Shown: positions 34,676 to 46,155, counted from the first letter of the stretch. The stretch: 64,000 bases of DNA from Fallopia convolvulus (GCA_964016875.1 OZ024724.1:54869938-54933937), one strand, 5' to 3'. Numbers and translations are program-made. Notes: generated by a model not told the origin, from the letters alone.

Positions 34676-36278
34676 ATGGCTAGTTCAAGCAGACCCGCTA
34701 CCCGAGCCCAGAAGAAGAGAAGGAACCACAGGTCTCCATCTCCACCCCGGGTGGACGATGTGATTTTGATCAGTCAAAGCCAAGTACGGCGCTACCGGGA
34801 TTTCTTTGAGAAGGACCACTACACCCGATGGTTCTCGAAGTCTAGCGCCGTCTCTATGGGCATCTACACGGATGTCAAGGACGCTTTTGCCATCCTTGGG
34901 GCCGCACACTTATTGAAGCAAGAGAGCTTGCCACATTATCTGGCCCTCACATCCGAGTTCTTAACCACCTTGGAGACCAACTTCTCGTCGAAGATCTCGG
35001 CGGGACGCATTCGGTTCCGGCTCGGTAACGAGGACCATAACTTCACCATGGCGGAGTTCAATGCAATCTTGGAGCTCCCAAACCCGTCTAGAGACTATAG
35101 CTTGAAGGACTACCGAGTGACCCGCACTTGGAGCTACATCACCGGAGAGGTTCAATCCTCCACCGCGGCGCTATCCGGGGCAACCATAGTCAACCCCATC
35201 TTCCGGATCATCTTGAGAATACTCGCCACACTATTCTGGCCGAAGAAGGAGTTGAACCGGTCTACAAGGACGGAGGTCGCTTGCTTCCGCACCATCCTCT
35301 TCGAGGAGCCCGACCCCTTGAATTTGGGGTACGAATGGCTCTACTACGTCGAGAAGTCCCACAAGTCCAAGGAGGTATGGTGTGGCAATTTGGTTAGCCT
35401 CTTGGCTAAGAATCTTGGAGTGGATCTCAACCGCTACACACCGGCCCACGCTCAACTCCTCAACAAGAACTATTGGTATAGTGCCGGGATTTTCGTGCAA
35501 GCCGAGGGAGGCTACAAAGTGAAGGTTCGAGATCAAGTCGTCATACCTTCCCTCGACATGTACGAGCTACTCTACGTACCGAATTGGTACGAGGTGTGGA
35601 CGGGCCAGCCTTACCCATTGGAGCCAAAACCGGAAGATGAGCTCTCACTTAGGCCATGTCACACCCGGTTTGAGCGGGATGATGTGGACGAATATGAAGA
35701 AGAAGATGAGCAAGAGGATACCGAGGTCGTAGGCAATGATACCGAGGAAGCCGACATCGAGGGCGGCACTGAGGAGCTCAACTTTAGCGAAGAAGACATG
35801 GAGACGGAGGAATTAGGAGGCAACATCTTCGTCAACGAGCCAACCAGGGTCGTTAACGACCATTTCCAGCCACCACCCAACACTGTTAACGAGGCAACCA
35901 GCTTCGTTAACGAGGTGCCGCAAGCTCCTGTCGACCCTCCACCAGCTCCTGTCGACCCTCATGCATATGGCTTACCACCCGGTGATGTACCAAGATCATT
36001 TCCAGCCTCACTACCCACCACCTCCTCAGCCCGAGTACGCAGGATCGAGCATACCACCACCATGGGCCGAGGATCTTTCTGCACGGATGCAGCAGCTTCA
36101 CCTCCAGACCGATCACATTCATCGGAGGATGGATAGATGGGAAACCGTCTACTCCGCACGCATGTCGAGGGAGGACGAGCGGCAACGTCAGAGAGAGGCG
36201 GAGGATGCTGAGCGTTGGAGGACGATGTATGACTTCATGGGGAACTTTGAGCACTATTTTCCTCCACAGAACCGTTGA
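34676..36278 (+). pseudogene. Athila ORF-1 type protein (env position), frameshifted
   Basis: ATG 34676 follows the inferred leader intron directly. The N-terminus is basic (RPATRAQKKRRNHR). The body matches the ATHILA ORF-1 family (PF03078-like): YTDVKDAFAILG, YLALTSEFLTTLETNF, RFRLGNEDHNFTMAEFNAIL, and a CRTILFEEPDPLNLGYEWLYY segment. An acidic region and VNEP/VVND linkers follow. The first frame ends at 36136 with a low-complexity tail, while the overlapping frame from about 35961 continues with a coherent Pro-rich and helical, charged C-terminus (PPWAEDLSARMQQLHLQ to FEHYFPPQNR) ending at 36278. A single-base indel near 35960 therefore explains the break. The position equals the env-like ORF of Athila, but I see no signal peptide or transmembrane segment. 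Confidence 0.75.
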
Positions 36279-36397
36279 TCAAGCTCAAGATGAAGTTTCC
36301 TTTCCTTGTTTCCACTTTTGTAAGTTTTATGTCTTTCTTTTTCTTTTTAATTTTTTGTTTTGTTTTCTATTTCTTTTCCCTCTTCTTGTTATTTTTC

Positions 36398-36439
36398 TTA
36401 CAGTGGGGACACTGTAATTTTAAGTATGGGGTGGGAAGA
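36398..36439 (+). promoter_or_regulatory. hairpin plus polypurine-like module A (Athila)
   Basis: TTACAGTG-GGGA-CACTGTAA (36398-36417), a perfect 8-bp stem, followed by AAGTATGGGGTGGGAAGA. It resembles the 3' PPT module near 37943. Confidence 0.65.
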
Positions 36440-37942
36440 ATGTAGAAAAATTATGTCCTAGGTATTTTTATGTTCTATGTAGTTATTTCTTTTGTTAAAT
36501 TGAAAAGAAAAAAAAAATTGAAAAATTTGAAAAATACAAAAAGAGTTTAGAATTGATAGATATCCCTTCTTAAAAGTTCTATGATAGCAATCACTAGTTT
36601 AATCATATAATTCCTTGCAAACATGTCTTTGAAAGTATAGCCGGATTCTTAAAAATTGAAATTATTGTTTTATTAGAAAGGAATAGCATTAGATAAAATT
36701 GAGCACATATACTTTATAGCATAGATGATGCAATCCAACAAAACTTACCTTGTGAGATAATTTTTGGCCTTATAGGGAGAACATTTATAAATCCCTCTTC
36801 TTTTTTGTGTGATTTACTCTCCTTATGCATATTATCTCTTGGAATTGTGATGGTTATCTATTTCTTGAGACCCTTATAAGATTTTTAGTTCATTAATTGT
36901 GAAGATCATATGATAGAGAACTTATTTTTATGAGCCTTATTATCCCCTATCTACCTTTACATTATTCCTTCTTTTGATAACCAATTCTGGCCTGAAACCT
37001 TTTATTTTTAGCTCCACAAAAATTATTCCCTAGCCGAGATAAGCTTGACCCTATCCGGGAATTAGGACTTAGATTGGAGAGGTAAAGTTTTGTGTTTTGT
37101 TGAAAAGAAAAGTGTTTCTATTTGCTTGAATTAAAGGGTATTTGGGAAGGGTAGATTGGAAGTCTCTTGTTATTTTATGTGAGAAAGGTCTCTTGTTATT
37201 TAAAGATGCACAAAATAAAGCTTGAAGGGAAGAAATGTATACGGTGGATCGTTAACGACCCGGATGTGGGTTCGTTAACGAGGCAGCGAAAGAAAAAAAA
37301 ATGAAAAAAAAAAAGAGAAAGAGGAAAAGTTGAAGTGCATTTGTGTTTAAAGATGATATCAAGAGATTCTTTTATTTTTGGTTATGAGACTTTCTAGGAT
37401 GATAAATGGGTGAGTGAAAATAAGTGTGCATAATATGAGAGTGAGTTTGGTTATTTTATATGAGAGTTTTGATGTTATGTGTGAGTTTTTAAGAGTCTTT
37501 GATTCCCGGATATTATTAGCACCACATGACCAAAATATTTCCACGCCTTATTGTTATTACCAAGCCCCATTACAACCCGACCGAATGGAAGCTTCTATGA
37601 AGTTTTTCATTGAGCCTAAGTTCTCTTGATGATTCTTTTGCTTGTTTTAACAAATCTTGGGTGGAGAGTATTGGTGATATAAGTTCCAATTTCTATGAGT
37701 TTTTGTATATAGGATGAGTTGAGAGATTGAAATTATAAGCCCAAACACATGAGAGTAGAGTGAAACACGTTATATCCCTTGAGAGGTTGGATTGTATTAT
37801 TTTATGTCTATTTAAGTGCATATATGTGTGAGGATGTTAATAGTCTTTTGCTATAAATTTCTTATGTGTAGATGTTGCTTTTTGAAGATGGCTATGTCTT
37901 GATAAGCATAATTTGTTTTGGTTTTGGTTAATATCTTGATTA
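36440..37942. other. Athila 3' non-coding region
   Basis: AT-rich with no supported ORF. It holds two TCGTTAACGA palindromes (37249, 37272) just before an A-rich tract (37285-37315). Confidence 0.6.
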
Positions 37943-37979
37943 TTGCTTGAGGACAAGCAAGTCTAAGTATGGGGTATTT
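37943..37979 (+). promoter_or_regulatory. hairpin plus PPT module B (Athila)
   Basis: TTGCTTG-AGGA-CAAGCAA (37943-37960), then AAGTATGGGG (37965-37974) and TATTT before the 3' LTR. This is the expected place of plus-strand priming. Confidence 0.7.
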
Positions 37980-39510
37980 TGATGTTCGCATTTTTGGTAT
38001 AGTTTTTGATAGGTATTCTTTGCTTATTAGGATTAACTTTGTCTAGTTTAGGTTTAGTTTTAAGTGTTTTTAGTTAGTTTTGCATAAATCTACGAAAAGA
38101 GTGGAATCTACGCTATTTTGTGTATTTTGCAGGTTTTAGCGAGGAAAGGAGCTAAATTTGGAGCATCACAGTGAAGGACGGAAAAGTGCAAGATTTAAGA
38201 AGTCGAAGCTCAAGAGATCGAGAGGAGGTGTTGAAGAAAAACAAAACCCCAGGCTCGTTAACGAGGCTGTGAAGGGTCGTTAACGAGGCCACGAAGAAGA
38301 AGATTTCGGATTATTATTTTATTATTCACCGATCCTGAGCGGGAATTTATTTCCGTATCGGTTGAGTATCTTTTTAGAATCTTTATGGGTTATTAGAATA
38401 TGTATTTTAGGGTTTTATATCTTTCTAGATTTTATTTCTATCTTTTAGAGATTGTTTCTATCTTTTTAGGAAAGTTTTTATCTTTTAGCCTTTTTAGTTT
38501 TTAGGATTTTCTATAAATACTCTTCTATCTAGCATAGAAAGAGGGGGGCTTGATTTTGGGTGTTCGAATAGGGAGGCTAAATTTTGGAGTAGTTTTAGAG
38601 AGCTAGTTTTGGAGGAGAAGGAAGGCCGAAGGAGAGGCTGCCGGATCGGAAGTCGGTGACGAGGTTCGGTGACGACGGTTTCCGAGGTTCGTTGATCGAG
38701 TTTGTGGTTCGGTGGTTGTTTTGGTTTGGTTTTTCTCTGATTCTCTGTAAGACGATATTTTTGTTATTAATTTAATTTTGAGTTTTGTTTCAATGTTTGT
38801 TTTTATTGAAGTTTTTAATTTCTTAATCATGAGTAGTGAGTAGTCTATTTTTCTAGGGTCGGGGTTGAGCCCGACATAGTTTAGCATGTTTGATGAAGTA
38901 AGATAGTGTTTTGAATGCCTTTTATTTTTATTGAGATTGTTTGTTGTGCTTAATACCGAAACGGGAGTTGAGGTAATTTGAGTTTTAACTTGATTGAAAG
39001 AGAAAGTTAGTAACTTGAAGGTTGATATTGTTTGCAAATGAAAGTTTCAAGCTTTAGATCCAAAACAAGAAATTGAGTGAGTTAGTTTATGAAAATAGAT
39101 TAATTTACTTGTCTAGTCAATGAAAGTTGATGACTCTATCTATTTAAAGGCATGATTTATCTTCTTACGAATTCTTATGCTTGGCTATGTTGTGGTGTCC
39201 CTTATCCTAGATATTTGTTTTTATTGAATTATTTCTGATAAATCTTCATTGCTGAATGCTTGCTTCGGTACCGAGTGTTAGTTAGAATTTTATTAGTTCG
39301 TTAATTGGTGTTTTTGTGTTCGGTGGTTCGGTAACGATCCTGACAAGGTCGTTAACGAGGCATCTCGTGAGTGATTGTGCTTGATTTTATTTGATTTTTA
39401 TTAGATTGATAGACAAACAACCTTGCTTCCTGTGGAACGATCCTGACTCCACTGTACTCAGCGGGGTCTTGACTTATAAATTTATTTGTTGTCAAGAAAC
39501 CCTCTCAACA
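37980..39510 (+). repeat. 3' LTR of the Athila element
   Basis: 1531 bp, nearly identical to 25976-27515. TATA at about 38513-38521; palindromes at 38255, 38277 and 39349. Confidence 0.95.
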
Positions 39511-39515
39511 GGGGC

Positions 39516-39559
39516 CCTTCTGGGCCCACTTTTTGCTTCTACTGTTTTGGGTATCATCA
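39516..39559 (-). repeat. 5' LTR of the Tat element, remaining part
   Basis: Continues CCTTCTGGGCCCAC and ends GGGTATCATCA, completing the LTR broken at 25975. Confidence 0.93.
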
Positions 39560-39564
39560 GTTTG

Positions 39565-39875
39565 TAGGGGATGAAATTATGACGTGCTCATGCAAAAATA
39601 CAAGACTTATATAGTGAGAAAGAGAGTTGAATAAAAAATGTCAAAATTTAAATTTAATCTTATCTTTTTATCTTTAATATCATAAGTTACTTTGATGTTG
39701 TGTTTTGAATGTAAATATGTAATATCAAAGGTTTCTGAATTAATATTGTAAAACCAAAAGTTGATGTATGTTTTGTTACTTTATGTGCAATAGCAAATGT
39801 TGTAGAATGACAATTTTAGTTTAAGATGAACAATTATTGTGCAAATCTTCCAACTTTATAATAAACAAAGTTCTG
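39565..39875. repeat. continuation of the split AT-rich duplication
   Basis: Parallels 12719-13000 (CTCATGCAAAAAT, TAGTGAGAAAGAGAGT, AATCTTCCAACTTT versus AATCCTCCAACTTT). Confirms the pre-insertion site. Confidence 0.75.
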
Positions 39876-39882
39876 TCAAGCG

Positions 39883-39947
39883 TAACTAGTCTAACTGGTA
39901 GGTGATGTCCATAAACTAATGATTGTGGGTTCAAATCCCCACTCCTC
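39883..39947 (+). ncRNA. tRNA-like / SINE head with A and B boxes
   Basis: A box TAGTCTAACTGG (39887-39898) and B box GGTTCAAATCC (39928-39938), the latter inside a T-arm-like hairpin GTGGG/CCCAC. No full cloverleaf, so a tRNA-derived SINE remnant is most likely. Confidence 0.5.
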
Positions 39948-39967
39948 CATTGTAATGACCTAAGTGC

Positions 39968-42409
39968 TGTAACACCCCTATTTTACAACATTGGGTGTTA
40001 CCGCCAGTGGCCTCGGACTTTACCGTCCAAAGCCACTCAAGGCTTTTAGAATGATATTGAACTCATAAAGTGCGAAAATTAACATAATTTATACAATAAG
40101 AAGGTTGCTCTCGAAAGAGACTTTGTTCTTTAATTGAAGATGAAATTGACTAAAAGCGGAATTTTATTTATTGATGAAAACTTTCGTTCATTACATTGAG
40201 AGTCATTTTACAAAGGTAGCAGCGAAAAGTAAAGCCCATTTAAAAGACATAATTAAAAATACAATTATATTTTCCCAAGACAACTCATGTGATGATGATT
40301 TGCTTGGTTTTAAAAAGGGACGAGTCGGTGAGAATTCCTTCCTTCCTTCCTTCAACATCGTCTTGCCTTGACCTTCGATTCCTGCCCAACGCTTCTCGAA
40401 CCTTCTAGACTTCGTCTTCAAACTTCGGTGTCCAATCCTACAATCTGGCATTTGTCGCGAAGGGCGAGAAATACCAGGCAAAAATGCGGAAGTAGGGGAA
40501 TTAGTCTAAGGAGACTAAGCAAGCGAGAACGGAACTTCCATGTATATATAAATAATGATGAAAATCCATTATTTTATTTAAGAAAACTCATGTCATAAGA
40601 TCTATGTTATATTAAATAACATGTATGACAATAATTTTATCCATGTACAAGAAAAATAATAATTTGATTTATCTTGTTCTAACCACCTAGATTTTATGCT
40701 CTTATTATAACGTTTTTCTTTATAAAAACACATGCAATTGTTTAATATATCTTTTTAGTCTTTAACTTAATTATATAAAATTATCTTATGATAAGAATAT
40801 CTTATCCATATTATTTCCAAGTTTATAATAAGATTAAAAACATGCAAGACTATTTTCTTTTATTACTAAAGTCTTGTTTTATTAAATCTCCCTTATTTTG
40901 GACTATTACTTTTATAATAGAAGAAAAATATGTCCAATCTAATATATTTTTTTAAAACCGAATTTAATGTTAAGAAAATTATTTTTATGATTCTTTCAAT
41001 GTATTGGAATTTATTTAATACTTACTAGAAATATTTCTCTTTAGATATTCTTATAAAATAGCCTTTAACAATTAAGTGCTCCATATCTTATAACAATGAT
41101 AATTTATATAAAAGTACTTTTAACATAAGTATTATTTTTATTTATAAAAAAAACATATCTAGGGATTTATTTAAGTATTAAGCACATAAACAAGGTAGAA
41201 ACTTTATCTAGTTACCTATTTGATTTTTACCTTAACCAACTAACAAGATCTTGTAGCATTTTTAATAAATTAATTTATTCTAGTAAAAATCAGCATAAGA
41301 TAAATAATTTATAAGCACAATTTAATTAAATTAAAAGGGGAATTAAATTAATTAAAATTGGACCTTTCTCTTGATTTTTTGTACGTATGAACAATAGAGA
41401 ACCGGGGTAGGAGCGACACGGGGCGGTGCACCAGGACAGAACGGCAGCGGGCTGGTGGTGGCTCGGCTGGGCAGTGGCGGCGCACAGGCGGACCAGGGGC
41501 GGCTCGGAGGTGGCTCAGCGGTGACCCGGGGGTGGTCCGGTGAAGCTTGGAGGGGTTTTAATGGAGTTTTGTGGAAAAAATTCAGCAATTAGAGTGAGAT
41601 TTTGTGGCTGGTTTTTGGAGGCTTAAACAAGAACAAATGCTAGAGAGGAAGAGAGAATGGATGTGTGAATTTTATGATGAATTGAGCCCCTTTTATATAG
41701 GCAAGAGAGGGCAAGGTAGTGATCCATGTCTATGGAATCTCACCAATGGAGATGAGGAAGATCAATGACTATTGGCCATGGTTGTGCTAGTTTGATGATG
41801 ATGAAAGATGATGCAAGAAAGGAAGTCTTGCAAGCAAAGGGAGAAGGTGGTGGACATGCATTGCTCCCATGTCAAATCAATTTGACTTGTTTGGAGAAGA
41901 AGAAGGCCAATATTGTTATAAACTTAAAGGAGTGAGATAAATGACAAGAAAGTCACATTGGTCTAGCGGAAGAGGGGAGGGGCGTGTGATAAGGGATTGC
42001 AAGAGGTCTCGGGTTCAAGTCCCGTCTCTTGCATCCTTTTTATTGAGTTTTTCATTGTACTTTTACTAGCGTTGTAATAGCTCATTATTTAATAAATCCG
42101 AAATTTATTTTAATTTATTTTTTTATTTGTTATCTCTACCATTTTAATAATCCTTTATAAAATGTTTTTTTTTAATTTTATTTAAAATAAAGTATTTAAA
42201 CTCTCTTATATTAAGAGAAAAGGATTATATAATTAAGTACCCGACTTGTTTAATATATTTACTGAAATTCTTAATTGTCTTTGTAATAACTTCTATAATC
42301 TCTTTATAATTTAATATGAAATTATAAATATTATTAAGTTCTCTACTAAAAAAAAAATTATTGGGATAAATACCTATTTTAATTTATTTAGATTATAGAG
42401 GATATTACA
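39968..42409 (-). repeat. 3' LTR of the Tekay-like element (short form)
   Basis: 2442 bp. Lacks the about 1.6 kb found in the other LTR between 46736 and 48341. Minus-strand TATA (TATATAAAAGGG) near 41690-41701. Includes a GC-rich tract (41400-41545) and a tRNA-like unit. Confidence 0.85.
41959..42032 (+). ncRNA. tRNA-like unit inside the LTR (copy 1)
   Basis: A box TGGTCTAGCGG (41959-41969) and B box GGTTCAAGTCC (42012-42022). The B box sits in a perfect T-arm (CGGG-TTCAAGT-CCCG), which is itself enclosed by GCAAGAG/CTCTTGC (41999-42005 / 42026-42032), like the acceptor/T-arm half of a tRNA. Not a full cloverleaf. Confidence 0.5.
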
Positions 42410-42410
42410 A

Positions 42411-42448
42411 TAGTACCCCCTTAAAAATTAGTTTCGTCCCCGAAACTA
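42411..42448 (-). promoter_or_regulatory. hairpin plus PPT of the Tekay-like element
   Basis: On the minus strand TAGTTTCG-GGGA-CGAAACTA (42448-42429) is followed by TTTTTAAGGGGGTACTAT and then the LTR. Same layout and loop as the Athila modules. Confidence 0.75.
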
Positions 42449-43678
42449 GGAAAGGTTTAGGGCGGTACAAGGTTAACACGGGAAGTAGCTACTAACAACT
42501 GTGAGGTAACAATAAAGGGTCTAGTACCCCCTTAAAGAACATTTCGTTCTTTAGTTAAGGTGACTGTACAAGTAGAAAAATTACTATTGTACCTTTTTCT
42601 TAAGGAAATGTTACGTTAGTATTCCTTAGAAAGATTCCCACATTTGAACTTATGTGGTTTAACGAAAATCAAGGGATGGAAATCCGATTGGTCTTGTTAG
42701 CAAAATAGGAGGGGGTCAAGCGGTCTTATCCAATAGCTTGAGTCATACCTACGGAAGTTCTGGGTTGACTTTCCTAAATAAAAAGTTGGACTGCTTATAG
42801 AATAAGCATCCTAATTGGATTGAGCACTTAAGTGCTTCTAGGAAGCGAGTAGGACAATGATTGGTTCGTTCTATACTTCTAGTATAGAGTCATTGCGGAA
42901 GAATTCTTTTAAGATGGATATTCGATAACTGTCGATATGGAATCGAAGTTTTGAATAGGGGTACCCATGCCTTGGAAGAAGGATTTCGAGTTACAATTTC
43001 TAAAGAAGTTACTACTGGGATAGGGGATGGTTATTTTCCAAGAGGGAGTAACCATCGTTACGATGTCGTATTCAAATATATATTATACTATCGAGGAATG
43101 GTTCGAGCGTCCCTTTATATTATATTATGCAGTATTTATCAAAAATGTATTTTTTTTTGTAAGCAAGGTTAAACTCGAGGGACTGCGTGGTTTCATTCCA
43201 CCGATGTGATTAGTATCGGGGAGCGATTTCCAACATAATCGCCTAGAGTGTGTATCTTCATAGGAATAAGACCTGAAGTTCTACCTCAACCAAGTGGCCA
43301 AGATGGGAGGTACAAGTCCATTCTTATTCACCACCATGAATCTATACCGAAACCTTTGATTTTATATCTTACAATTTCATTAAGTATAAAAGTAACATTT
43401 TGAGGCGAACTTAGTAGTACAATGTATATATCATAAAGTTAAATTAGGGTTTAGCTCGAACGTTCTCTTATATAAGTTACCAATGGAACACAGGCTTTTG
43501 TTCGATACGCAAGGATATAATATGATGACCATAATCATAATATAGATTTCAAAAGAAGACACCCTTACAAGAAAGAGTGTCACCGATAGGGTTCGACATT
43601 TCAACTATTACAAAAGTGCCTTAAGGGCAAAACTAATTTGATTACGAAGATTAAACTTGGATAGGAAGGAGGATCCAT
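42449..43678. other. interior of the Tekay-like element, non-coding
   Basis: No pol motifs on either strand. This is where pol would lie in an autonomous relative. Confidence 0.6.
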
Positions 43679-44830
43679 CTATTCCTCCGGAACATCTGAG
43701 GCACAAGGTTTGTCCCTTTGGTGCATCTCATAGAGTCGTTGACCTAGACTTTGGGATGTCATTGGTCCTTTCCCGTTGTTGTGAGCTGTGGATTGTACTG
43801 AAGCAGCTCCTGCGGTCCTGTTGGAAGACTGAGGGTATTGGGAGACTGTTTTGGAGCGAGGCTGGCCTGACTGGTTGGTAGGTCGTCTACAGAATTGGCG
43901 GATATGTTCGTCTCTCCCACAATTATAACACTTCCTAGGATCCTTAGTACACTTTTTGTTGATATGCCCGGGTTCTGCACAGTTGTGGCAAATTATTGGA
44001 CCTTTTGTGGATCCCGAGCTTTGGAAGGATTTTGGCCCAACTGACATGGCCTGGTTCTTACTTTTCTTTGACCATTGAGATCCTTGCGGGGAAGCCGGCC
44101 TCTTGAATCCACTTTGGCTGGAGTGATGAGGCTTCGCTCCACCATTCTTTTTGTGCTCAGGGCCTTTAAGAGTCACTTCCATCCTGTAGGCTGCATCTAC
44201 GTATTCCTCCAAGGTCTTGTAGGTGCGATTTACCATCCAAGGTTTGATGGTGTCGCTCATCCATCGGTGGAAGCGCTTGATCTTCTGCTGCTCTGTGGTG
44301 ATCTCATCCTCGGCGTACTGGAGTAGATGATTAAACTTCTTGGCGCGTTCCAATACACTCAACCCATGGACCTTCGGGGAGTGGAGTTCGTCCAACTTTT
44401 CATCCTTCATTGCTTATGAGAAGAAACGGTGCATCATCTTATCTTTGAACATAGCCCAGCTCAGATCGGGGCGAGTGGATAGACTAGAGCTTTCCCACCA
44501 TTCACCTGCTTCATCCTTCAGTTTCAAAGCAGCCATGTGCACTTTATCTGCTTCCGAGCAGTGCATGTTCCTTAAAAGTCTCTCCACGTGGGAGAACCAG
44601 TACTGGATTCCTGAAGGGTCGCCTGTCCCGTCATAGGAATCTTGCTTCATGGCATTGAAGGTTTTGATTGCCTCCGCGAAGCTAACTTCCTTTTGTTTCT
44701 CAGGAATGACCTCAACTCCTTGGGCTTCACCTTGCCCTTCTTCTAGATTTTCTACGTTTACTGGGTTCGGTACTGCTGCGGGGATGGCCTGTTGTACTAT
44801 TTGTTGTACCAAAGTGCGGAGAGCTTCCAT
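43679..44830 (-). pseudogene. gypsy gag with two zinc knuckles, one in-frame stop
   Basis: Starts at ATG 44830. Gag core: YDGTGDPSGIQYWFSHVERLL, VHMAALKLKDEAGEWW, and after the break DELHSPKVHGLSVLERAKKF and YKTLEEYVDAAYRME. A basic segment precedes two CCHC knuckles, CHNCAEPGHINKKC and CYNCGRDEHIRQFC. TAA at 44416-44414 interrupts the frame after FFS, without a frameshift. The protein ends without a protease. It binds and packages RNA in intact relatives; here it is probably not made in full. Confidence 0.88.
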
Positions 44831-46142
44831 AACGCCCTCGTTGAGTATGAGTGGAGGGACAGGTGCTGGAGGTTGATTAGCCGGGGTTAGACCTCAGTCC
44901 TCAGAGTGACTTTCATTGTTACCCCCAGTTGGGTTGGCGGGGCCCCTTTGACTTGTTTCTCGCGTAGTGACTACCATCTGAAGGGTTTAAACAAAGTTGA
45001 TCGTTTTGTTAATTCTTAAGTGTAGGTAGGAATTAACACGCAGGTCTCAAAGGAGAAAAGATATTTATTGGAACTCTTATGGAAACGAAATACAAAGGCT
45101 TTATATAATAAGCCATTATCCTAAGGACGGAAAGAAATACTATCGACTCGACTATTCAAGAATAAAATGGATGGTCAAGTGAAGTGGACTACTTAGAGTT
45201 CCACACTTCTTAATGGTAACAACCGAAATTTAGGCCTAGGGTGTGCTTGGGAAACAAAAGTTGTCCAAAATTCTTTCATTGAACAAACTTCCGTTAAGGC
45301 TCCTTCCTCGTGGTTCAACAACAACAGAGCTTGCTCGAAGTTCTCTTGACTTGATTGGTCACGAAGAGAATTATCAATTCCTTTTTCGAGGTATTCCTCT
45401 TCGGGGTTTCTCCTCCTCAAGATTCACCTCGGGTGCATCTTCCTCTTGTAATATTAGCTCGGGGTTATCCTCGGGGTTTCCATATGGCAAAAGCAGCAAT
45501 CGAGAAAAGCCTCATCAAGCTCTTAAGCGGCTTTTCTAGCATCTTCCCTCGGGTTGGTCTTCTAGTGAGTACCATTTTTTTTTTGTAGAGGAGAGAAAGG
45601 CGTTTGCATAGAATATCCTTTGATTCTATGCGACGAAGATATTGGAAGGAAGTTTTAAGGCATTCTCAGATATAAAGTTTAGACATAAAATATTAAATTT
45701 AAGACTTTTCAATTTCTTGGTCCTATTAAGAAGTCTAGGATTTCTTTGAACGTGTTTCTAGAAAAGAGTTTATTGACTTGTAAAAAAAATTCCTAAGACA
45801 AGAGTTAAGTTAAAGGAAAGTTTTAACTAAAATGATTAAGTTTAGAAAGTTGAAATATTTATGTTACTTAAGTTTTTAGAAAGTAAAGAGGGAGTTTTAA
45901 AAAAAATAGAAGTTCTAGAAATAAATACTTAATATTAAAGTTTTAAATTTAAAGGAAGATTCTTAGCTAAGATGTTCAAGTTTAGGAAGTTGACACTTCT
46001 AAGTTTCCTAGAGGATATAACAAGGGAACTTTCTATAAATAGAAGTTTTGGTTTGCGGAAGAAAAACTTAGGTTTTTTAAAAATTCTCGGGTTTTGAAAA
46101 TTTTCGGTTTAAAAAATTTTCGGTTTTGAAAACAAAACGTTC
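44831..46142. other. leader region of the Tekay-like element
   Basis: Untranslated sequence between the 5' LTR and gag. A 75-codon minus-strand ORF (45193-45420) has no recognisable motif. Confidence 0.5.
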
Positions 46143-46155
46143 GGTTCTGATACCA
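46143..46155 (-). promoter_or_regulatory. primer binding site of the Tekay-like element
   Basis: TGGTATCAGAACC on the minus strand, close to the initiator tRNA-Met PBS TGGTATCAGAGC, four bases from the LTR. Confidence 0.8.

Larger units (their letters stand above)
25976..39510 (+). mobile_element. complete Athila-type Ty3/gypsy retrotransposon
   Basis: Direct LTRs 25976-27515 and 37980-39510, starting TGATGTTCGC and ending CTCTCAACA, with TSD GGGGC (25971-25975, 39511-39515). The order is LTR, PBS, gag, protease, RT, RNase H, integrase, non-coding spacer, an Athila ORF-1-type gene, hairpin/PPT and LTR. By eye the LTRs differ by about a dozen changes plus a 10-bp indel in 1.5 kb. It carries 17 exact TCGTTAACGA palindromes. 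Confidence 0.95.
13296..39559 (-). mobile_element. Tat-lineage Ty3/gypsy LTR retrotransposon, itself interrupted
   Basis: The LTR starts TGATGAAACCC and ends GGGTATCATCA, with a 5-bp TSD GTTTG outside (13291-13295, 39560-39564). Gag-pol runs on the minus strand, so the right LTR (25250-25975 plus 39516-39559) is the 5' LTR and 13296-14064 is the 3' LTR. The PBS TGGCGCCGTCTGTGGGAA (minus, 25248-25231), a second RNase H domain, an antisense ORF downstream of pol and a 3' minisatellite are typical of the Tat/Retand/Grande group. By eye the LTRs differ at about eight of roughly 770 positions, so the insertion is young. The Athila element 25976-39510 sits in its 5' LTR. Confidence 0.93.

Noticed and set aside
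25250..39559. A second independent Tat-type LTR at the right side
   Set aside because: The piece 39516-39559 is not a solo fragment; it completes the LTR broken at 25975, as the GGGGC duplication shows.
40203..40481. 92-aa ORF repeated at 46395-46673
   Set aside because: Same reason: LTR sequence; no recognisable protein feature.
41352..41588. 78-aa minus-strand ORF (also 49156-49392), Pro/Ser-rich
   Set aside because: Duplicated only because it lies in both LTRs; GC-rich tract with no domain and no support as a gene.
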